Below are positions 22,878 through 32,278 of a stretch of DNA of 64,000 nucleotides, piece by piece. The position numbers were made by a program, and so were the translations under genes. Position 1 is the first letter of the stretch. Every line of letters starts with the position of its first letter. The notes under the pieces were generated by a model. That model did no database searches. It was not told the origin of the DNA and saw nothing but the letters and a program-made list of their open reading frames with translations. The stretch is from Bacillota bacterium (GTDB lineage: Bacteria > Bacillota > Clostridia > Christensenellales > Christensenellaceae), in assembly GCA_023408315.1 (NCBI GenBank), contig JAEYKI010000008.1, positions 124,001-188,000 on the forward strand, given 5' to 3'.

Positions 22878-24966
22878 GATCAGGGTGGCTACAAACGCGG
22901 GCTTTTGCTTTGGCGTTAAGCGCGCGGTGGACGCCGTGTTTGCGGTGATAGACAAATACCGTCACATCTACACGCTGGGAGAGCTGATACACAATAAAAA
23001 CGTAATTGCGGAACTTAGCGCCAAAGGCGTGCAAATTGCGCAGAACGTGGCGGAGATACCCAGGCTGCCTTCCACGCTGGTGGTGGTGCGCTCGCACGGC
23101 GTGCCCAGGCATGTGCTGGAAGAGATTGAGCAGAGCGGTTTTGAAACGCTGGACTTAACCTGCCCGTTTGTGGGGCGCATCCAGCAGAAGGTGCGGGATA
23201 CGGCCAGCCCAAACATTGTGATTGTGGGCAAGGCGGACCATCCGGAGGTCATTGGCATACGCGGCTGGGCGGACGCAAACGTACACGTTGTAAACAGCGC
23301 CCGCGAAGCGCGCGAACTGCCGCCCATGAGCAACGTTCTGGTGGTTGCGCAAACCACCATCACCAAATCCCTCTGGGAGGAAGTGACCCGGGCGCTGAGG
23401 GAAAAATGTGAAAATATTGAAATATTTAACACGATTTGCGACACAACGGGCAAACGCCAGCGGGAGGCGGAAGAATTATCCGGCGAATCCGATGTTGTTC
23501 TTGTAATTGGAGGTAAGAATTCCTCCAATACGGAGAAACTATATACGTTATGCAAAAAAAACTGCGCTAATACTTTTTATATAGAGAATATTGACGAACT
23601 GCCACTTGAAAATATTCATTCTGATGATATAATAAGTATTGTCGCTGGTGCATCGACGCCGGATTGGCTGATTAGGGAGGTAAGAACACGCATGACAGAA
23701 CTCGAAAAACAGGGAACTCAACAGGAAATGGACAATGTGACACCAGTTGTTGCACCAGAAACTGTTCACACATCGGAAGAATCGGGGGCACAAGAAGACA
23801 ACGATTTCTTATCGCAGCTTGAAAAAACGTTTGTTTACATAAAGAAAGGCCAGCTGGTAAGCGGTTCAATCGTGCAGATTACTGAGAATGAAATTTGTGT
23901 AAACATTGGCTATAAATCAGACGGAATTATTAAAAAAGAAAATTTAACGGCGCGCGGAGACGCAACCCCCACCGATCTTTTTAAACTGGGAGATACCATT
24001 GAAGCGGAAGTTGTTTCTTTGAACGACGGCGAGGGCAATGTTGTATTGTCCCGCAAATCCATTGAATCCAAGCTGAAATGGAAAGAACTTACCGAGACGC
24101 TGGATTCAACCAAGATATATAAAATCAAGGTGGAACGTGTGGTTAAAGGCGGCGTTTTGTCCCGCCTGGAAGGGTATGACGCATTTCTGCCCGCTTCCCA
24201 GCTTTCTCTGAAATACGTGGAAGACTTAAACGAATTTGTGGGCCAGGAACTGGACGTTGTGATCATAGAGGTAGATAAACGCCAGAGAAGGTTTGTGCTC
24301 TCCCATAAGGCTGTACTGCAGCAGGAAGCGGAAGAAAAAGAAAAGGAAATTTACGATTCCTTCAAAAAAGGCGACAAGATTATCGGCAAGGTAAAACGCC
24401 TGACGGACTTTGGCGCGTTTGTAGATGTTGGCGGCGTGGACGGCCTTCTGCATGTTACAGACATCAGCTGGACCAAGGTGAAGCATCCTTCCGACGTATT
24501 AAAAAATGGCCAGGAAATAGAAGTGCTTGTTCTGAACGCAGACCCGGAGAAAAAGAAGATTTCCCTGGGATTAAAACAGCTCCAGCCCAAACCTTGGGAC
24601 CTTGCGCCCGAGAAATACCTGGTTGGCAGCGAAGTGGAAGGAACCGTGGTGCGCATACTGCCCTTTGGCGCATTCATATCCCTGGAACCCACCATCGACG
24701 GCCTGGTGCATATTTCACAAATCACAAACAGGCGTCTTGAGAAGGTGGAAGAAGTGCTGCGCGTGGGCGATACCATTCATGCCAAGGTACTGGGCGTAGA
24801 CCCGGCCAAAAAGCGCATCACTCTGAGTATGCGCGCCCTGTTGCCGGAAGAAGAAAAACCGGAATCCAGAAAAGCGGTGGAGGATTACGAAAATTCTTAT
24901 GAGCTTCCTCCCTTTGAAGACGCAACCGCAACACTGGCGGATTTCTTCCCCAAAATGGACGAATAA
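22870..24966 (+). CDS. ispH: IspH (HMBPP reductase) fused to ribosomal S1 domains
   Basis: 698 residues. Residues about 1-280 are IspH, which makes IPP and DMAPP in the MEP pathway: [43 protein letters not shown] and [18 protein letters not shown] carry the three Fe-S Cys and the catalytic region. Residues about 330-670 hold four S1 RNA-binding domains (for example [20 protein letters not shown]). Such fusions are common in Clostridia, where this gene also supplies an S1-like protein. The frame is open from 22843; the ATG at 22870 gives a standard IspH start ([11 protein letters not shown]). Confidence 0.95.
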   Translation: MAEIRVATNAGFCFGVKRAVDAVFAVIDKYRHIYTLGELIHNKNVIAELSAKGVQIAQNVAEIPRLPSTLVVVRSHGVPRHVLEEIEQSGFETLDLTCPFVGRIQQKVRDTASPNIVIVGKADHPEVIGIRGWADANVHVVNSAREARELPPMSNVLVVAQTTITKSLWEEVTRALREKCENIEIFNTICDTTGKRQREAEELSGESDVVLVIGGKNSSNTEKLYTLCKKNCANTFYIENIDELPLENIHSDDIISIVAGASTPDWLIREVRTRMTELEKQGTQQEMDNVTPVVAPETVHTSEESGAQEDNDFLSQLEKTFVYIKKGQLVSGSIVQITENEICVNIGYKSDGIIKKENLTARGDATPTDLFKLGDTIEAEVVSLNDGEGNVVLSRKSIESKLKWKELTETLDSTKIYKIKVERVVKGGVLSRLEGYDAFLPASQLSLKYVEDLNEFVGQELDVVIIEVDKRQRRFVLSHKAVLQQEAEEKEKEIYDSFKKGDKIIGKVKRLTDFGAFVDVGGVDGLLHVTDISWTKVKHPSDVLKNGQEIEVLVLNADPEKKKISLGLKQLQPKPWDLAPEKYLVGSEVEGTVVRILPFGAFISLEPTIDGLVHISQITNRRLEKVEEVLRVGDTIHAKVLGVDPAKKRITLSMRALLPEEEKPESRKAVEDYENSYELPPFEDATATLADFFPKMDE

Positions 24967-24980
24967 AAACCGTAAATCAA

Positions 24981-25009
24981 CCGGCGGTGTTAAAACCGCC
25001 GGTTTTTTT
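24981..25009 (+). terminator. Intrinsic terminator after ispH-S1
   Basis: CCGGCGGT (24981-24988) and ACCGCCGG (24995-25002) followed by seven Ts. It closes the folD-to-ispH operon. Confidence 0.92.
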
Positions 25010-25080
25010 CTTGTGGGTACAGGTTTGGTTCTTGACCTTTTTTGCCCTTTGCAATATAATTATTGGAGTTAAATTTTTGA

Positions 25081-25169
25081 GCCGAAGTGGCGGAACAGGC
25101 AGACGCACAGGACTTAAAATCCTGCGAGGTTAAACCCTCATACCGGTTCGATCCCGGTCTTCGGCACCA
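25081..25169 (+). tRNA. tRNA-Leu (anticodon UAA)
   Basis: Acceptor stem GCCGAAG (25081-25087) pairs with CTTCGGC (25159-25165), discriminator A, encoded CCA (25167-25169). The anticodon stem-loop is CAGGA-CTTAAAA-TCCTG, giving anticodon TAA. A long variable arm (GCGAGG..CCCTCAT region) marks it as class II, and the T arm is CCGGTTCGATCCCGG. Confidence 0.95.
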
Positions 25170-25243
25170 CAAACCGCATATCAGTGCGGTTTATTTTTTT
25201 CCTGTATTTTACAATTTGTTCACGGTCTATTACGTCAAAAAAC

Positions 25244-25272
25244 TTGTAAAATCTGGTTTTTTTTTATATAAT
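25244..25272 (+). promoter_or_regulatory. Sigma-A-type promoter of the sensor kinase gene
   Basis: TTGTAA (25244-25249), 17 bases, TATAAT (25267-25272), giving a leader of about 95 bases. Confidence 0.7.
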
Positions 25273-25375
25273 CAGAGAGTTAGTTTTAAAAATGCGCAGA
25301 CAATGAAAAATTGTTGCTCAATTACATTTCTGTTTACCTAATTAAACGCTTTGCTGAAATTGTGGGGTTTATGAT

Positions 25376-28300
25376 ATGAAACGCGTGTGCCTGCTGCTGA
25401 TTTTGATTTCAGTTTTTTTTATTATTTTTTTTCTGGTTTTGGACACAAATATTTCGTTCGAACCTGAATGCCTGCTGCCCATACTAAACACGTTTTTTAT
25501 TGGAGGCCTTCTTATACTGGCGTCTGTTTTCAACGCCAAAATTTATATTGAAGCCAATATCAACTGTGCGCTGTTTATGTGCTGCGGCATGCTTGTTTTT
25601 GGCTCCGGTTCTGCCATCGCCGGATGGTTCAGGTTTCTTCCGGGGGGCTCAAATTACACGGTCACCATACATAATATTGCTGCTCTTGCAGGCGGGCTGT
25701 TTCTTTTTTTGGGCGCATTGTGGGAAGACCGGGGCTATACAGCGCCAAAGCAGCAGCGAAAAACCAGCCTTTTCGCCGGGATACTGGGATCGCTGGCTTT
25801 GGTTGCTTTGTTGGTTCTGGCCACCCAAAAAGAAAAACTGCCTGCTTTTGTGGATCAAAACGGCTTTTCTATGCTGCGGAATATTGTTTTGCTGCTGGCC
25901 ATTATATTGTTCTTTGGGACGTCCATTCTGTTCTATAAAATATACAAGCGAAAAAAATCGGACTACCTGTACTTATATTTCACAACGCTCTCCCTGATTA
26001 CCCTGGGCCTTTTGGCTGTCAGGATACAGCATTCACTGGGAAGTCCTGTTAGCTGGGTGGGAAGGATAGACCAATATTTGGCTGGCGTGTTTGCAGTTTT
26101 GTCCATTCGGGCCGCGGTAAAAAGTGCAAAAAAAGAGGGAGCCAGCCTGCCTTCCTTAATGAAAAATTTTTTTATCAATGCGGGTGAAATCTATACTAAA
26201 CTGATGGAGGAGTCTCCACACGCCGTTATCTCCGTAAACCGGCATTTCAGAATATTTCTGGCCAATCCCGCTACCGCAAGAATATTCGGGTATCAGATGA
26301 ACGAACTGATCGGGTTATCGTTCCTGGAGCTGATCGGGAAAGACCACGGTTCATTGTTCCGCAGAAATTTAAAAAGTGATTTAAAAGCCATTCCGTGCAA
26401 AACAATTGAAGCGGAAGCCGTCAAAAAAAGCGGAGAAATCTTTCTGGCGGAGGTAACGCCGTGCATATATCAGCTTTCAGAACATTTTATATGCACATAT
26501 ATTATCCAGGATATCTCCGAGCGTAAACGTTCTTTAGAAGTTGAGCGAATCAAAAAAAAGCTGGAAGAAGCGCAAAGGCTGGCGCACATTGGCAACTGGG
26601 AGTGGGACGCGGACACGGACGAAACATACTGGTCCGGCGAGATGTACAGGCTGCTGGGGCTGGAACCGGACGCCGCATCCGCCCGCATTAACCTGTATTT
26701 TGAACACATGTTCCCAGCAGACAGGGAAAGGGTTCGGATTGCGTTGAACAGGGCCATACAGGCAAATGGGAGATTCGATGAGGAATTCCGCGTTCTGAGC
26801 ATGGACGGTACCCTGAAAACCATACACGCCAGAGCTTATACGCAGCCCGGGCCGGGCGGCAAAGTTTTGCTAACAGGAACCATGCAGGACGTCTCCGGCA
26901 GAAAATTGCTGGAAGAAACCCAGAGAAGAAACTTTCTTCTGGATAAAGAAGCTGAATTTTTAAGGGAAAAGGAAAAAGAATATCTGCTGATACTGGATGG
27001 GTCAACAGAGGCAAGCTGGATTTATGATTATAAAAACGGAACGCTTTCGTATTCGGACGAATGGCTGATTCGGCTGGGGGCTTCAAATATTCACCCGAAA
27101 GAAATGAACAGTTATATGCGAAGCCTGGTTCACCCGGACGATCTGGAGCGGATCAGAAAACAAAGGCTGGACTATGCCCAAAATAAAGTACAAAAGTTTA
27201 AAAGGGAATACAGGATTAGGACAGCGGACGGCGGATACATATGGGTTTTGGACCAGGGAAAAATAATATACGGTGAAAATGGAGAACCAGTTAAAATATA
27301 CGGTACGTCCATGGACATCACAGACAGGCAAAAGGGTCAGGAAGAGTTGATGCAACTAAAAAATGAGCTTGCGGCAGAAGTAAAATCTTTAAACATGCTG
27401 TATGAGCTGAACTCCAATTTTATCATTCAAAACAATCTGGATAAGATTATACGGGATATATTAAAGGCAGCCGTTTCCATTACAAATTCTGACAAGGGCC
27501 ACATCCAAATGATAGACGAAAAAGGGGAATACCTTACAATCATCCTTTCTCAGGGCTTGGGAGACGCGTTTGTAAAAAAGTTTAAAACGTTGGACCTTTT
27601 CACCGGAACCTGCGGAAAAGCGTTTCAGGAAAAGCAGCGCGTATTTCAGAAAGTTGCGGAATTTCCGCTGTTTACAAATGAAACACTGCGGAGCATGCAA
27701 GATGAAAACATTGTATATGAGCTGTCCATGCCGCTTGTTACCAGTTCCGGCCGGTTTGTGGGCGTGATTAACACCTTTTATTGCAGCGAAAAAACATTAA
27801 ATGATCACGAATGCCACATGCTGGAGATGCTTGCACGTATTGCGGCGGACAAAATAGACCAGCAGAGGATAAGGGAAACGCTCCAAAAATCGCAGGAACA
27901 CGCGCTGGCGCTGGTGGAAGAGCTTAAGATCGCGGACAGAAACAAAAATGAATTTATCAACAAGCTTTCCCATGAACTGCGCAACCCACTGGCCGTAATT
28001 GTTGCCGGTCTTTCTTTTTTGGACGGCTCGGAAGGCAGCCCCAAAAGCGAGCCTGCAAAGGAGATCATACGCCGCCAGATAGGCCAGCTATGCCATCTGG
28101 TTGATGACCTGCTGGACCTCACCCGTATCACAAACAACAAGGTTACCCTGAAGAAAAAGCGGATAGAACTGAATAAACTCATTCTGGAAACAGCGGAAGA
28201 GCACAGTACCCTGTTCGCGGCAAAAAACATGCATCTGGAAACAATACTGTTTGGAAAAGACATATACATAAACGCGGACCCTGTGCGCATCAAGCAGATC

Positions 28301-28654
28301 ATCGGCAACCTACTCCAGAACGCCATAAAGTTCAGCAACGCGCATACAATAACAACCGTCCGGACATATGAGATCAAAGCGGAGGCGGTGATACGGGTAA
28401 GAGACAACGGGATAGGGTTTGAGCCGGATTTCCTATCACAATTGTTTGAGCCTTTTAAACAGGCGGAAAACGCAACAGAGCGGACCGAAGGAGGGCTTGG
28501 GCTTGGGCTTGCGGTGGTAAAGGGAATTGTGGAGATGCACGGCGGCAGTGTGAGCGCGGAGAGCAAGGGGCTTGGGAAAGGCTCCGAATTCATCATACGC
28601 CTGCCGGCAGAAAGCAGCCTTGCGGCTGATATCGAAACAAAGGCCGGGTTTTGA
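25376..28654 (+). CDS. Multi-PAS/GAF membrane sensor histidine kinase
   Basis: 1092 residues. Residues 1-250: about seven hydrophobic helices, a MASE-like membrane sensor. Then three PAS-type modules (about 270-385, 395-515, 540-660), the latter two with PAC ends TMQDVSGRKL and TSMDITDRQK, and a GAF-like domain (about 670-820). The HisKA domain has KLSHELRNPLAV with His866. The ATPase domain has N box NLLQNAIKFSNA, G1 RDNGIGFEPD and G2 GGLGLGLAVV. There is no receiver domain and no adjacent response regulator, so its partner is elsewhere. The ligand is unknown. Confidence 0.88.
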   Translation: MKRVCLLLILISVFFIIFFLVLDTNISFEPECLLPILNTFFIGGLLILASVFNAKIYIEANINCALFMCCGMLVFGSGSAIAGWFRFLPGGSNYTVTIHNIAALAGGLFLFLGALWEDRGYTAPKQQRKTSLFAGILGSLALVALLVLATQKEKLPAFVDQNGFSMLRNIVLLLAIILFFGTSILFYKIYKRKKSDYLYLYFTTLSLITLGLLAVRIQHSLGSPVSWVGRIDQYLAGVFAVLSIRAAVKSAKKEGASLPSLMKNFFINAGEIYTKLMEESPHAVISVNRHFRIFLANPATARIFGYQMNELIGLSFLELIGKDHGSLFRRNLKSDLKAIPCKTIEAEAVKKSGEIFLAEVTPCIYQLSEHFICTYIIQDISERKRSLEVERIKKKLEEAQRLAHIGNWEWDADTDETYWSGEMYRLLGLEPDAASARINLYFEHMFPADRERVRIALNRAIQANGRFDEEFRVLSMDGTLKTIHARAYTQPGPGGKVLLTGTMQDVSGRKLLEETQRRNFLLDKEAEFLREKEKEYLLILDGSTEASWIYDYKNGTLSYSDEWLIRLGASNIHPKEMNSYMRSLVHPDDLERIRKQRLDYAQNKVQKFKREYRIRTADGGYIWVLDQGKIIYGENGEPVKIYGTSMDITDRQKGQEELMQLKNELAAEVKSLNMLYELNSNFIIQNNLDKIIRDILKAAVSITNSDKGHIQMIDEKGEYLTIILSQGLGDAFVKKFKTLDLFTGTCGKAFQEKQRVFQKVAEFPLFTNETLRSMQDENIVYELSMPLVTSSGRFVGVINTFYCSEKTLNDHECHMLEMLARIAADKIDQQRIRETLQKSQEHALALVEELKIADRNKNEFINKLSHELRNPLAVIVAGLSFLDGSEGSPKSEPAKEIIRRQIGQLCHLVDDLLDLTRITNNKVTLKKKRIELNKLILETAEEHSTLFAAKNMHLETILFGKDIYINADPVRIKQIIGNLLQNAIKFSNAHTITTVRTYEIKAEAVIRVRDNGIGFEPDFLSQLFEPFKQAENATERTEGGLGLGLAVVKGIVEMHGGSVSAESKGLGKGSEFIIRLPAESSLAADIETKAGF

Positions 28655-28715
28655 ACAGTTGCCGGGTTTTAAGGCGCGCATCTGCATTTTGCGCCCCTAA
28701 TCCGTTTTTGCCGTA

Positions 28716-28744
28716 TTGACCGCTTAACGGCGCGGCTTTATAAT
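28716..28744 (+). promoter_or_regulatory. Sigma-A-type promoter of the Old Yellow Enzyme gene
   Basis: TTGACC (28716-28721), 17 bases, TATAAT (28739-28744). The transcript would begin just before the small hairpin AACGCC-CTCGCA-GGCGTT (28759-28776). Confidence 0.75.
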
Positions 28745-28808
28745 GAGGATTGGTATAAACGCCCTCGCAGGCGTTTGTGCGCAATACATCTAGGAGGAAA
28801 AGTAAATA

Positions 28809-30056
28809 ATGACAAAGGATTACAAGGACATATTGCTGTCTCCTGTCAAGGTGGGCAACCGGGTCTCCAAAAACCGTTTTTTTGTGCAGGCCATGGAATG
28901 TACCGACGCGGACAAAAACGGCAATCCATCCGACCTCACGTACCAGCGTTATGAAAACCTGTTCAAAGGGCAGTTCGGGATGATTACGCTGGAAGCCATC
29001 ACCGTTACCGGCGAAAGCAGATCCAGGCTCAATCAGCTTGAGATTATGCCTCATAACGAAAAAGCGTTGAAGAATTTTGTTTCCAAAATGAAGGAAGCGA
29101 ATCCGGACGCGCTGTTCGTGTTCCAGCTCACGCATTCGGGCGAGCTCTCCAACCCCAAGTTTTCCAGGCGTGTAACCGTAAAACCGCTGCCGGGATTTGG
29201 CGGAGACCTTCTCAGTGAAGAAGAAGTGGACAAGATAATGAACCAGTTTGTGCTTGCTGCCAAAATAGCGCACGAAGCGGGCGCGGACGGTGTGGACTTA
29301 AAGCTTTGCCACGGTTATCTGGGATCGCAGATTCTGCGGCCCTATAACAACCGCAGTTGGAAATACGGCGGCCCGTGGGAGAAGCGCAGCAGGTTTGCGT
29401 TTGACCTGTATGAACGCGTGCAAAAGGAAGTTAACGACAAAAACTTTCTCATTGGCTCCAAAATTTCCGCATGGGAAGGTTTTCCGGGCGGATTTGGCAC
29501 AGAAGGCCCGGATTCCCCCATTATGGACCTCACCGAGCCTATTGCGCTCATCAAGGGGCTGGAAGAGCGGGGTGCGCAGTATTTTGTGCAGTCCGGCGGC
29601 AGCCCGTCCATCACGCTGGCTGTAACGCAGGCGGAGAAATCCGCTCCTTACTTTGCTTACCTGCATCCCTCCTGGGCAAAAGCCTTTAAACAGGCTGTAA
29701 AACCGGAAACGGTGATTATTGGTTCCAACTATTCCGTATTCCGCAACGGCAAAAACGGGCTTCTTGCCGTGGAGCAGGAGGACAGTTCCATGTTCTCGTT
29801 TGGCGCCAAATTCATCAGCGAGGGCAAGGTGGATATGGTTGCTGTTGGCCGCCAGTCTTACGCGGACCCCTTCCTGCCCAGGAAGCTGGCGGAAGGCCAG
29901 GAAGACCAGATTAAATGGTGCACGCTTTGCGACCATTGCCTGGAACTTCTGATTCGCCAGAGGCCAATCGGCTGCTGCACGTTTAACAAGTATTATACAA
30001 ACATTCTGGTTGAAGCGCGCAAGGCGGAAGGCCAGCTGAAAGAAAAGCACACCTGA
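28809..30056 (+). CDS. NADH:flavin oxidoreductase, Old Yellow Enzyme family with Fe-S motif
   Basis: 415 residues: an FMN TIM barrel with the active-site stretch VDLKLCHGYLGSQILRPYNN (the HGYL..F.SP-like loop) and VFQLTHSGELSN. Near the C-terminus CTLCDHCLELLIRQRPIGCC has the C-x2-C-x2-C-x11-C spacing that binds a [4Fe-4S] cluster in 2,4-dienoyl-CoA reductase-like members. It lacks the C-terminal NAD/FAD domain of the long enzymes (about 640 residues), so electrons may come from another protein. It has its own promoter and terminator. Substrate unknown, probably an enoate. Confidence 0.85.
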   Translation: MTKDYKDILLSPVKVGNRVSKNRFFVQAMECTDADKNGNPSDLTYQRYENLFKGQFGMITLEAITVTGESRSRLNQLEIMPHNEKALKNFVSKMKEANPDALFVFQLTHSGELSNPKFSRRVTVKPLPGFGGDLLSEEEVDKIMNQFVLAAKIAHEAGADGVDLKLCHGYLGSQILRPYNNRSWKYGGPWEKRSRFAFDLYERVQKEVNDKNFLIGSKISAWEGFPGGFGTEGPDSPIMDLTEPIALIKGLEERGAQYFVQSGGSPSITLAVTQAEKSAPYFAYLHPSWAKAFKQAVKPETVIIGSNYSVFRNGKNGLLAVEQEDSSMFSFGAKFISEGKVDMVAVGRQSYADPFLPRKLAEGQEDQIKWCTLCDHCLELLIRQRPIGCCTFNKYYTNILVEARKAEGQLKEKHT

Positions 30057-30071
30057 TTTAAAAACAAAGCA

Positions 30072-30107
30072 GGAGCCCGGCCATTTGCCGGGCTCCTTTG
30101 CGTTTTG
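30072..30107 (+). terminator. Intrinsic terminator after the Old Yellow Enzyme gene
   Basis: GGAGCCCGGC (30072-30081), loop CATTT, GCCGGGCTCC (30087-30096), then TTTGCGTTTT. Confidence 0.88.
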
Positions 30108-30178
30108 GGGAAAGGAACAATACACGTCTTTGGCGCATATACTTTACTGTATATCGAATAATGGAGGAAAATGTAGAA

Positions 30179-30967
30179 ATGCCAAATCACGTGTATAATC
30201 TGAAAGGCTCCTGTTTGGACGGATCGGAAATCAAGTACGATCACGAGAGGCATCTCGCCCAAAAATTGCCCGAGCAGGTGGACTTGCGGCCCGCATGTCC
30301 TCCGGTGTACGACCAGGGCAACCAGGGTAGCTGCACAGCCAATGCAGGATGCGCAGCGCGATCCATGCTGGAGGGAGACCCCGGCCTGTATCTGTCCCGC
30401 GCTTTCCAGTATTATATGGAACGCACCCTGGAGGGTACTGCCGACCAGGATTCCGGGGCAAGCATGAAGGGTGTAATATTATCCTTAAAGCGGTTTGGCG
30501 TTTGCCTGGACGCCGATATGCCGTATAATCCCGGCGATTACAAAACGCCGCCAACCGAGCAGGCAATTAAGAACGCCCTTGGATATAAAATTTCGGGAGG
30601 CGAGCTGCTGCAGGGCCTGGTTGCCATTCAAACGGCGCTGGCCATGCGCGGCCAGCCCGTGCTTTTGGGAATGCAGGTGTATTCTTCAATGGAATCCAAG
30701 CTTGTTGCCAAAACGGGCGTGCTTCCCATGCCAGGGGGCCGTGACGCTGTTTTAGGCAGCCATGCAGTGCTTGCGGTGGGATATCTGCCCGCGCTGCCTT
30801 CCACTGCCGGCGCAGCCAAGCCCGCAAAAAAAGTTTCCCGGTCCGCAGGGTATCTGGTGGTCCGGAATTCCTGGGGAGCAGGCTGGGGAGACAAGGGATA
30901 TTTTTATATGCCTTATGCGTATGTGGAAAAAGGCCTCGCCTTTGAGGCGTGGATTATGGAAAAGTAA
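30179..30967 (+). CDS. Papain-like (C1A) cysteine peptidase, no signal peptide
   Basis: 262 residues with the C1 peptidase triad. The catalytic Cys is in YDQGNQGSCTANAGCAAR, the His in GSHAVLAVGY, and the Asn in VRNSWGAGWGDKGYFYMPY. The oxyanion Gln is in DQGNQG. There is no pro-peptide and no signal sequence, so it should act in the cytosol, unlike most secreted papain relatives. The frame is open from 30098, but GGAGG at 30163-30167 favours the ATG at 30179. An Ala/Lys-rich insert (about residues 205-220) precedes the Asn. Substrate unknown. Confidence 0.85.
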   Translation: MPNHVYNLKGSCLDGSEIKYDHERHLAQKLPEQVDLRPACPPVYDQGNQGSCTANAGCAARSMLEGDPGLYLSRAFQYYMERTLEGTADQDSGASMKGVILSLKRFGVCLDADMPYNPGDYKTPPTEQAIKNALGYKISGGELLQGLVAIQTALAMRGQPVLLGMQVYSSMESKLVAKTGVLPMPGGRDAVLGSHAVLAVGYLPALPSTAGAAKPAKKVSRSAGYLVVRNSWGAGWGDKGYFYMPYAYVEKGLAFEAWIMEK

Positions 30968-31046
30968 ATGGAAATAATGGATTGGGACTCACAGGCTGTT
31001 TGCCTGATGAATATCGTTTGCACCGTGGCTCATGGAACATGACGAT

Positions 31047-31080
31047 AAAATAACCGTGTTATTTTAATGCGGTTATTTTT
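31047..31080 (+). terminator. Intrinsic terminator after the C1 peptidase gene
   Basis: AAATAACCG (31048-31056) pairs with CGGTTATTTTT (31070-31080) around an AT-rich loop; the 3' arm itself ends in Ts. Confidence 0.7.
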
Positions 31081-31221
31081 GCTTTTGCGCCGGGCCATAC
31101 GGCAGAATGCATTTTAAATTTTTAACCAGTCTTTTTTAGGACAGGCATTTGCATGTTGAAAACTCACGGCCTGCCTGATAAACTGGACGCAGGCATATTT
31201 TATAACAAACGGGGATCCGGT

Positions 31222-31368
31222 ATGAAAAAATTTGAATACAAAATTATCCGCATCTGGGGTACGGGAGAGAATGCAGCAAGAACTCTGAACGAACTGGGCC
31301 GGCAGGGATGGGAACTGATGCAGGTGGTCCGGGGCTCCTGGCATTATTTCAAGTGGCAAAGCGAGTGA
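31222..31368 (+). CDS. DUF4177 family small protein
   Basis: 48 residues. The pattern MKKFEYKIIRI and LNELGRQGWELMQVV is the DUF4177 signature (KFEYK..., LN..G..GWEL). The frame extends upstream to 31153, but the ATG at 31222 gives the conserved N-terminus. The ribosome site is weak (GGGG at 31211-31214). Function unknown; members are small cytosolic proteins. Confidence 0.75.
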   Translation: MKKFEYKIIRIWGTGENAARTLNELGRQGWELMQVVRGSWHYFKWQSE

Positions 31369-31415
31369 TTTTTTTGACGAAACATTTCACAATTATTACG
31401 TTTTTTACGATTTGT

Positions 31416-31444
31416 TTGCCGCCTGCATCTTTCTATTGTATAAT
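31416..31444 (+). promoter_or_regulatory. Sigma-A-type promoter of the two-component operon
   Basis: TTGCCG (31416-31421), 17 bases, TATAAT (31439-31444), 110 bases before the regulator gene. A second, weaker -10 (TATACT, 31512-31517) lies nearer the gene. Confidence 0.7.
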
Positions 31445-31553
31445 AAAAGAAAGATTTAAACCGGGCGCGCGTTCCCAAGCGTTTTTAGCCTATTTAAAAT
31501 CTACAGAATATGGTATACTTGAATTAATGCCAACGTAAAAGGAGACTGGGGTT

Positions 31554-32240
31554 ATGCCGAAAAACATTCTGATTGTGGATGACGAACCTGCAATGGTCAA
31601 GGGATTGCGATTCAATCTGGAGCATCAGGAAGGGTATGCGATAGATGTGGCCTACGACGGGGAGGAAGCGCTTGAGATTTTTGATCCCGCAAAGCACGAC
31701 CTTGTTCTGCTGGACCTGATGCTGCCCAAACTGGACGGCACAGAAGTCTGCCAGAAAATACGCGCCATATCAGACGTGCCGATTATCATGCTTACCGCCA
31801 AAGATACGGATATGGATAAAATTATGGGGCTGGAATACGGCGCGGACGATTACATGACCAAACCTTTTAACATGCTGGAATTAAAGGCGCGGATTAAAAC
31901 CATTTTCAGAAGAACCTCCGGCAACAAGCGTGAAAACGGCGAATCCGCCGTCACGGTTGGAGATATGAGCGTAAACCTTTTGAACCGCAGCGTGGAAATT
32001 GCGGGCCGTGACGTAAACCTTACGGCCAAGGAATTCGACCTGTTAAACCTGTTCATTACAAACAGGGGGAAGGTGTATAACCGCAATTCTCTGCTTGAGA
32101 TTGTCTGGAAGCACATAGGAGACCTGCGGACGGTTGACGTGCACATCAGGCGGCTGCGCGAAAAGATAGAAAAAAATCCCGCAAAACCGGAATATATACT
32201 GACCAAATGGGGGGTTGGATACTATTTTACTAACAAGTAG
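31554..32240 (+). CDS. OmpR/PhoB-family response regulator
   Basis: 228 residues. The receiver domain has VDDEPAM, phospho-acceptor Asp54 in VLLDLMLPKLDG, Thr81 in MLTAKDTD and Lys103 in YMTKPF. The C-terminal winged helix has NLTAKEFDLLNLF and TVDVHIRRLREKIEKNP. It resembles WalR/PhoP in sequence. It is followed by its probable kinase 38 bases downstream and then by two GerMN lipoproteins, which suggests an envelope-related regulon. The ribosome site AAAGGAG ends 10 bases before the ATG. Confidence 0.92.
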   Translation: MPKNILIVDDEPAMVKGLRFNLEHQEGYAIDVAYDGEEALEIFDPAKHDLVLLDLMLPKLDGTEVCQKIRAISDVPIIMLTAKDTDMDKIMGLEYGADDYMTKPFNMLELKARIKTIFRRTSGNKRENGESAVTVGDMSVNLLNRSVEIAGRDVNLTAKEFDLLNLFITNRGKVYNRNSLLEIVWKHIGDLRTVDVHIRRLREKIEKNPAKPEYILTKWGVGYYFTNK

Positions 32241-32278
32241 TCCCGCTGTATCATGCAAGTATTTAGCTGGTGTTTCCT

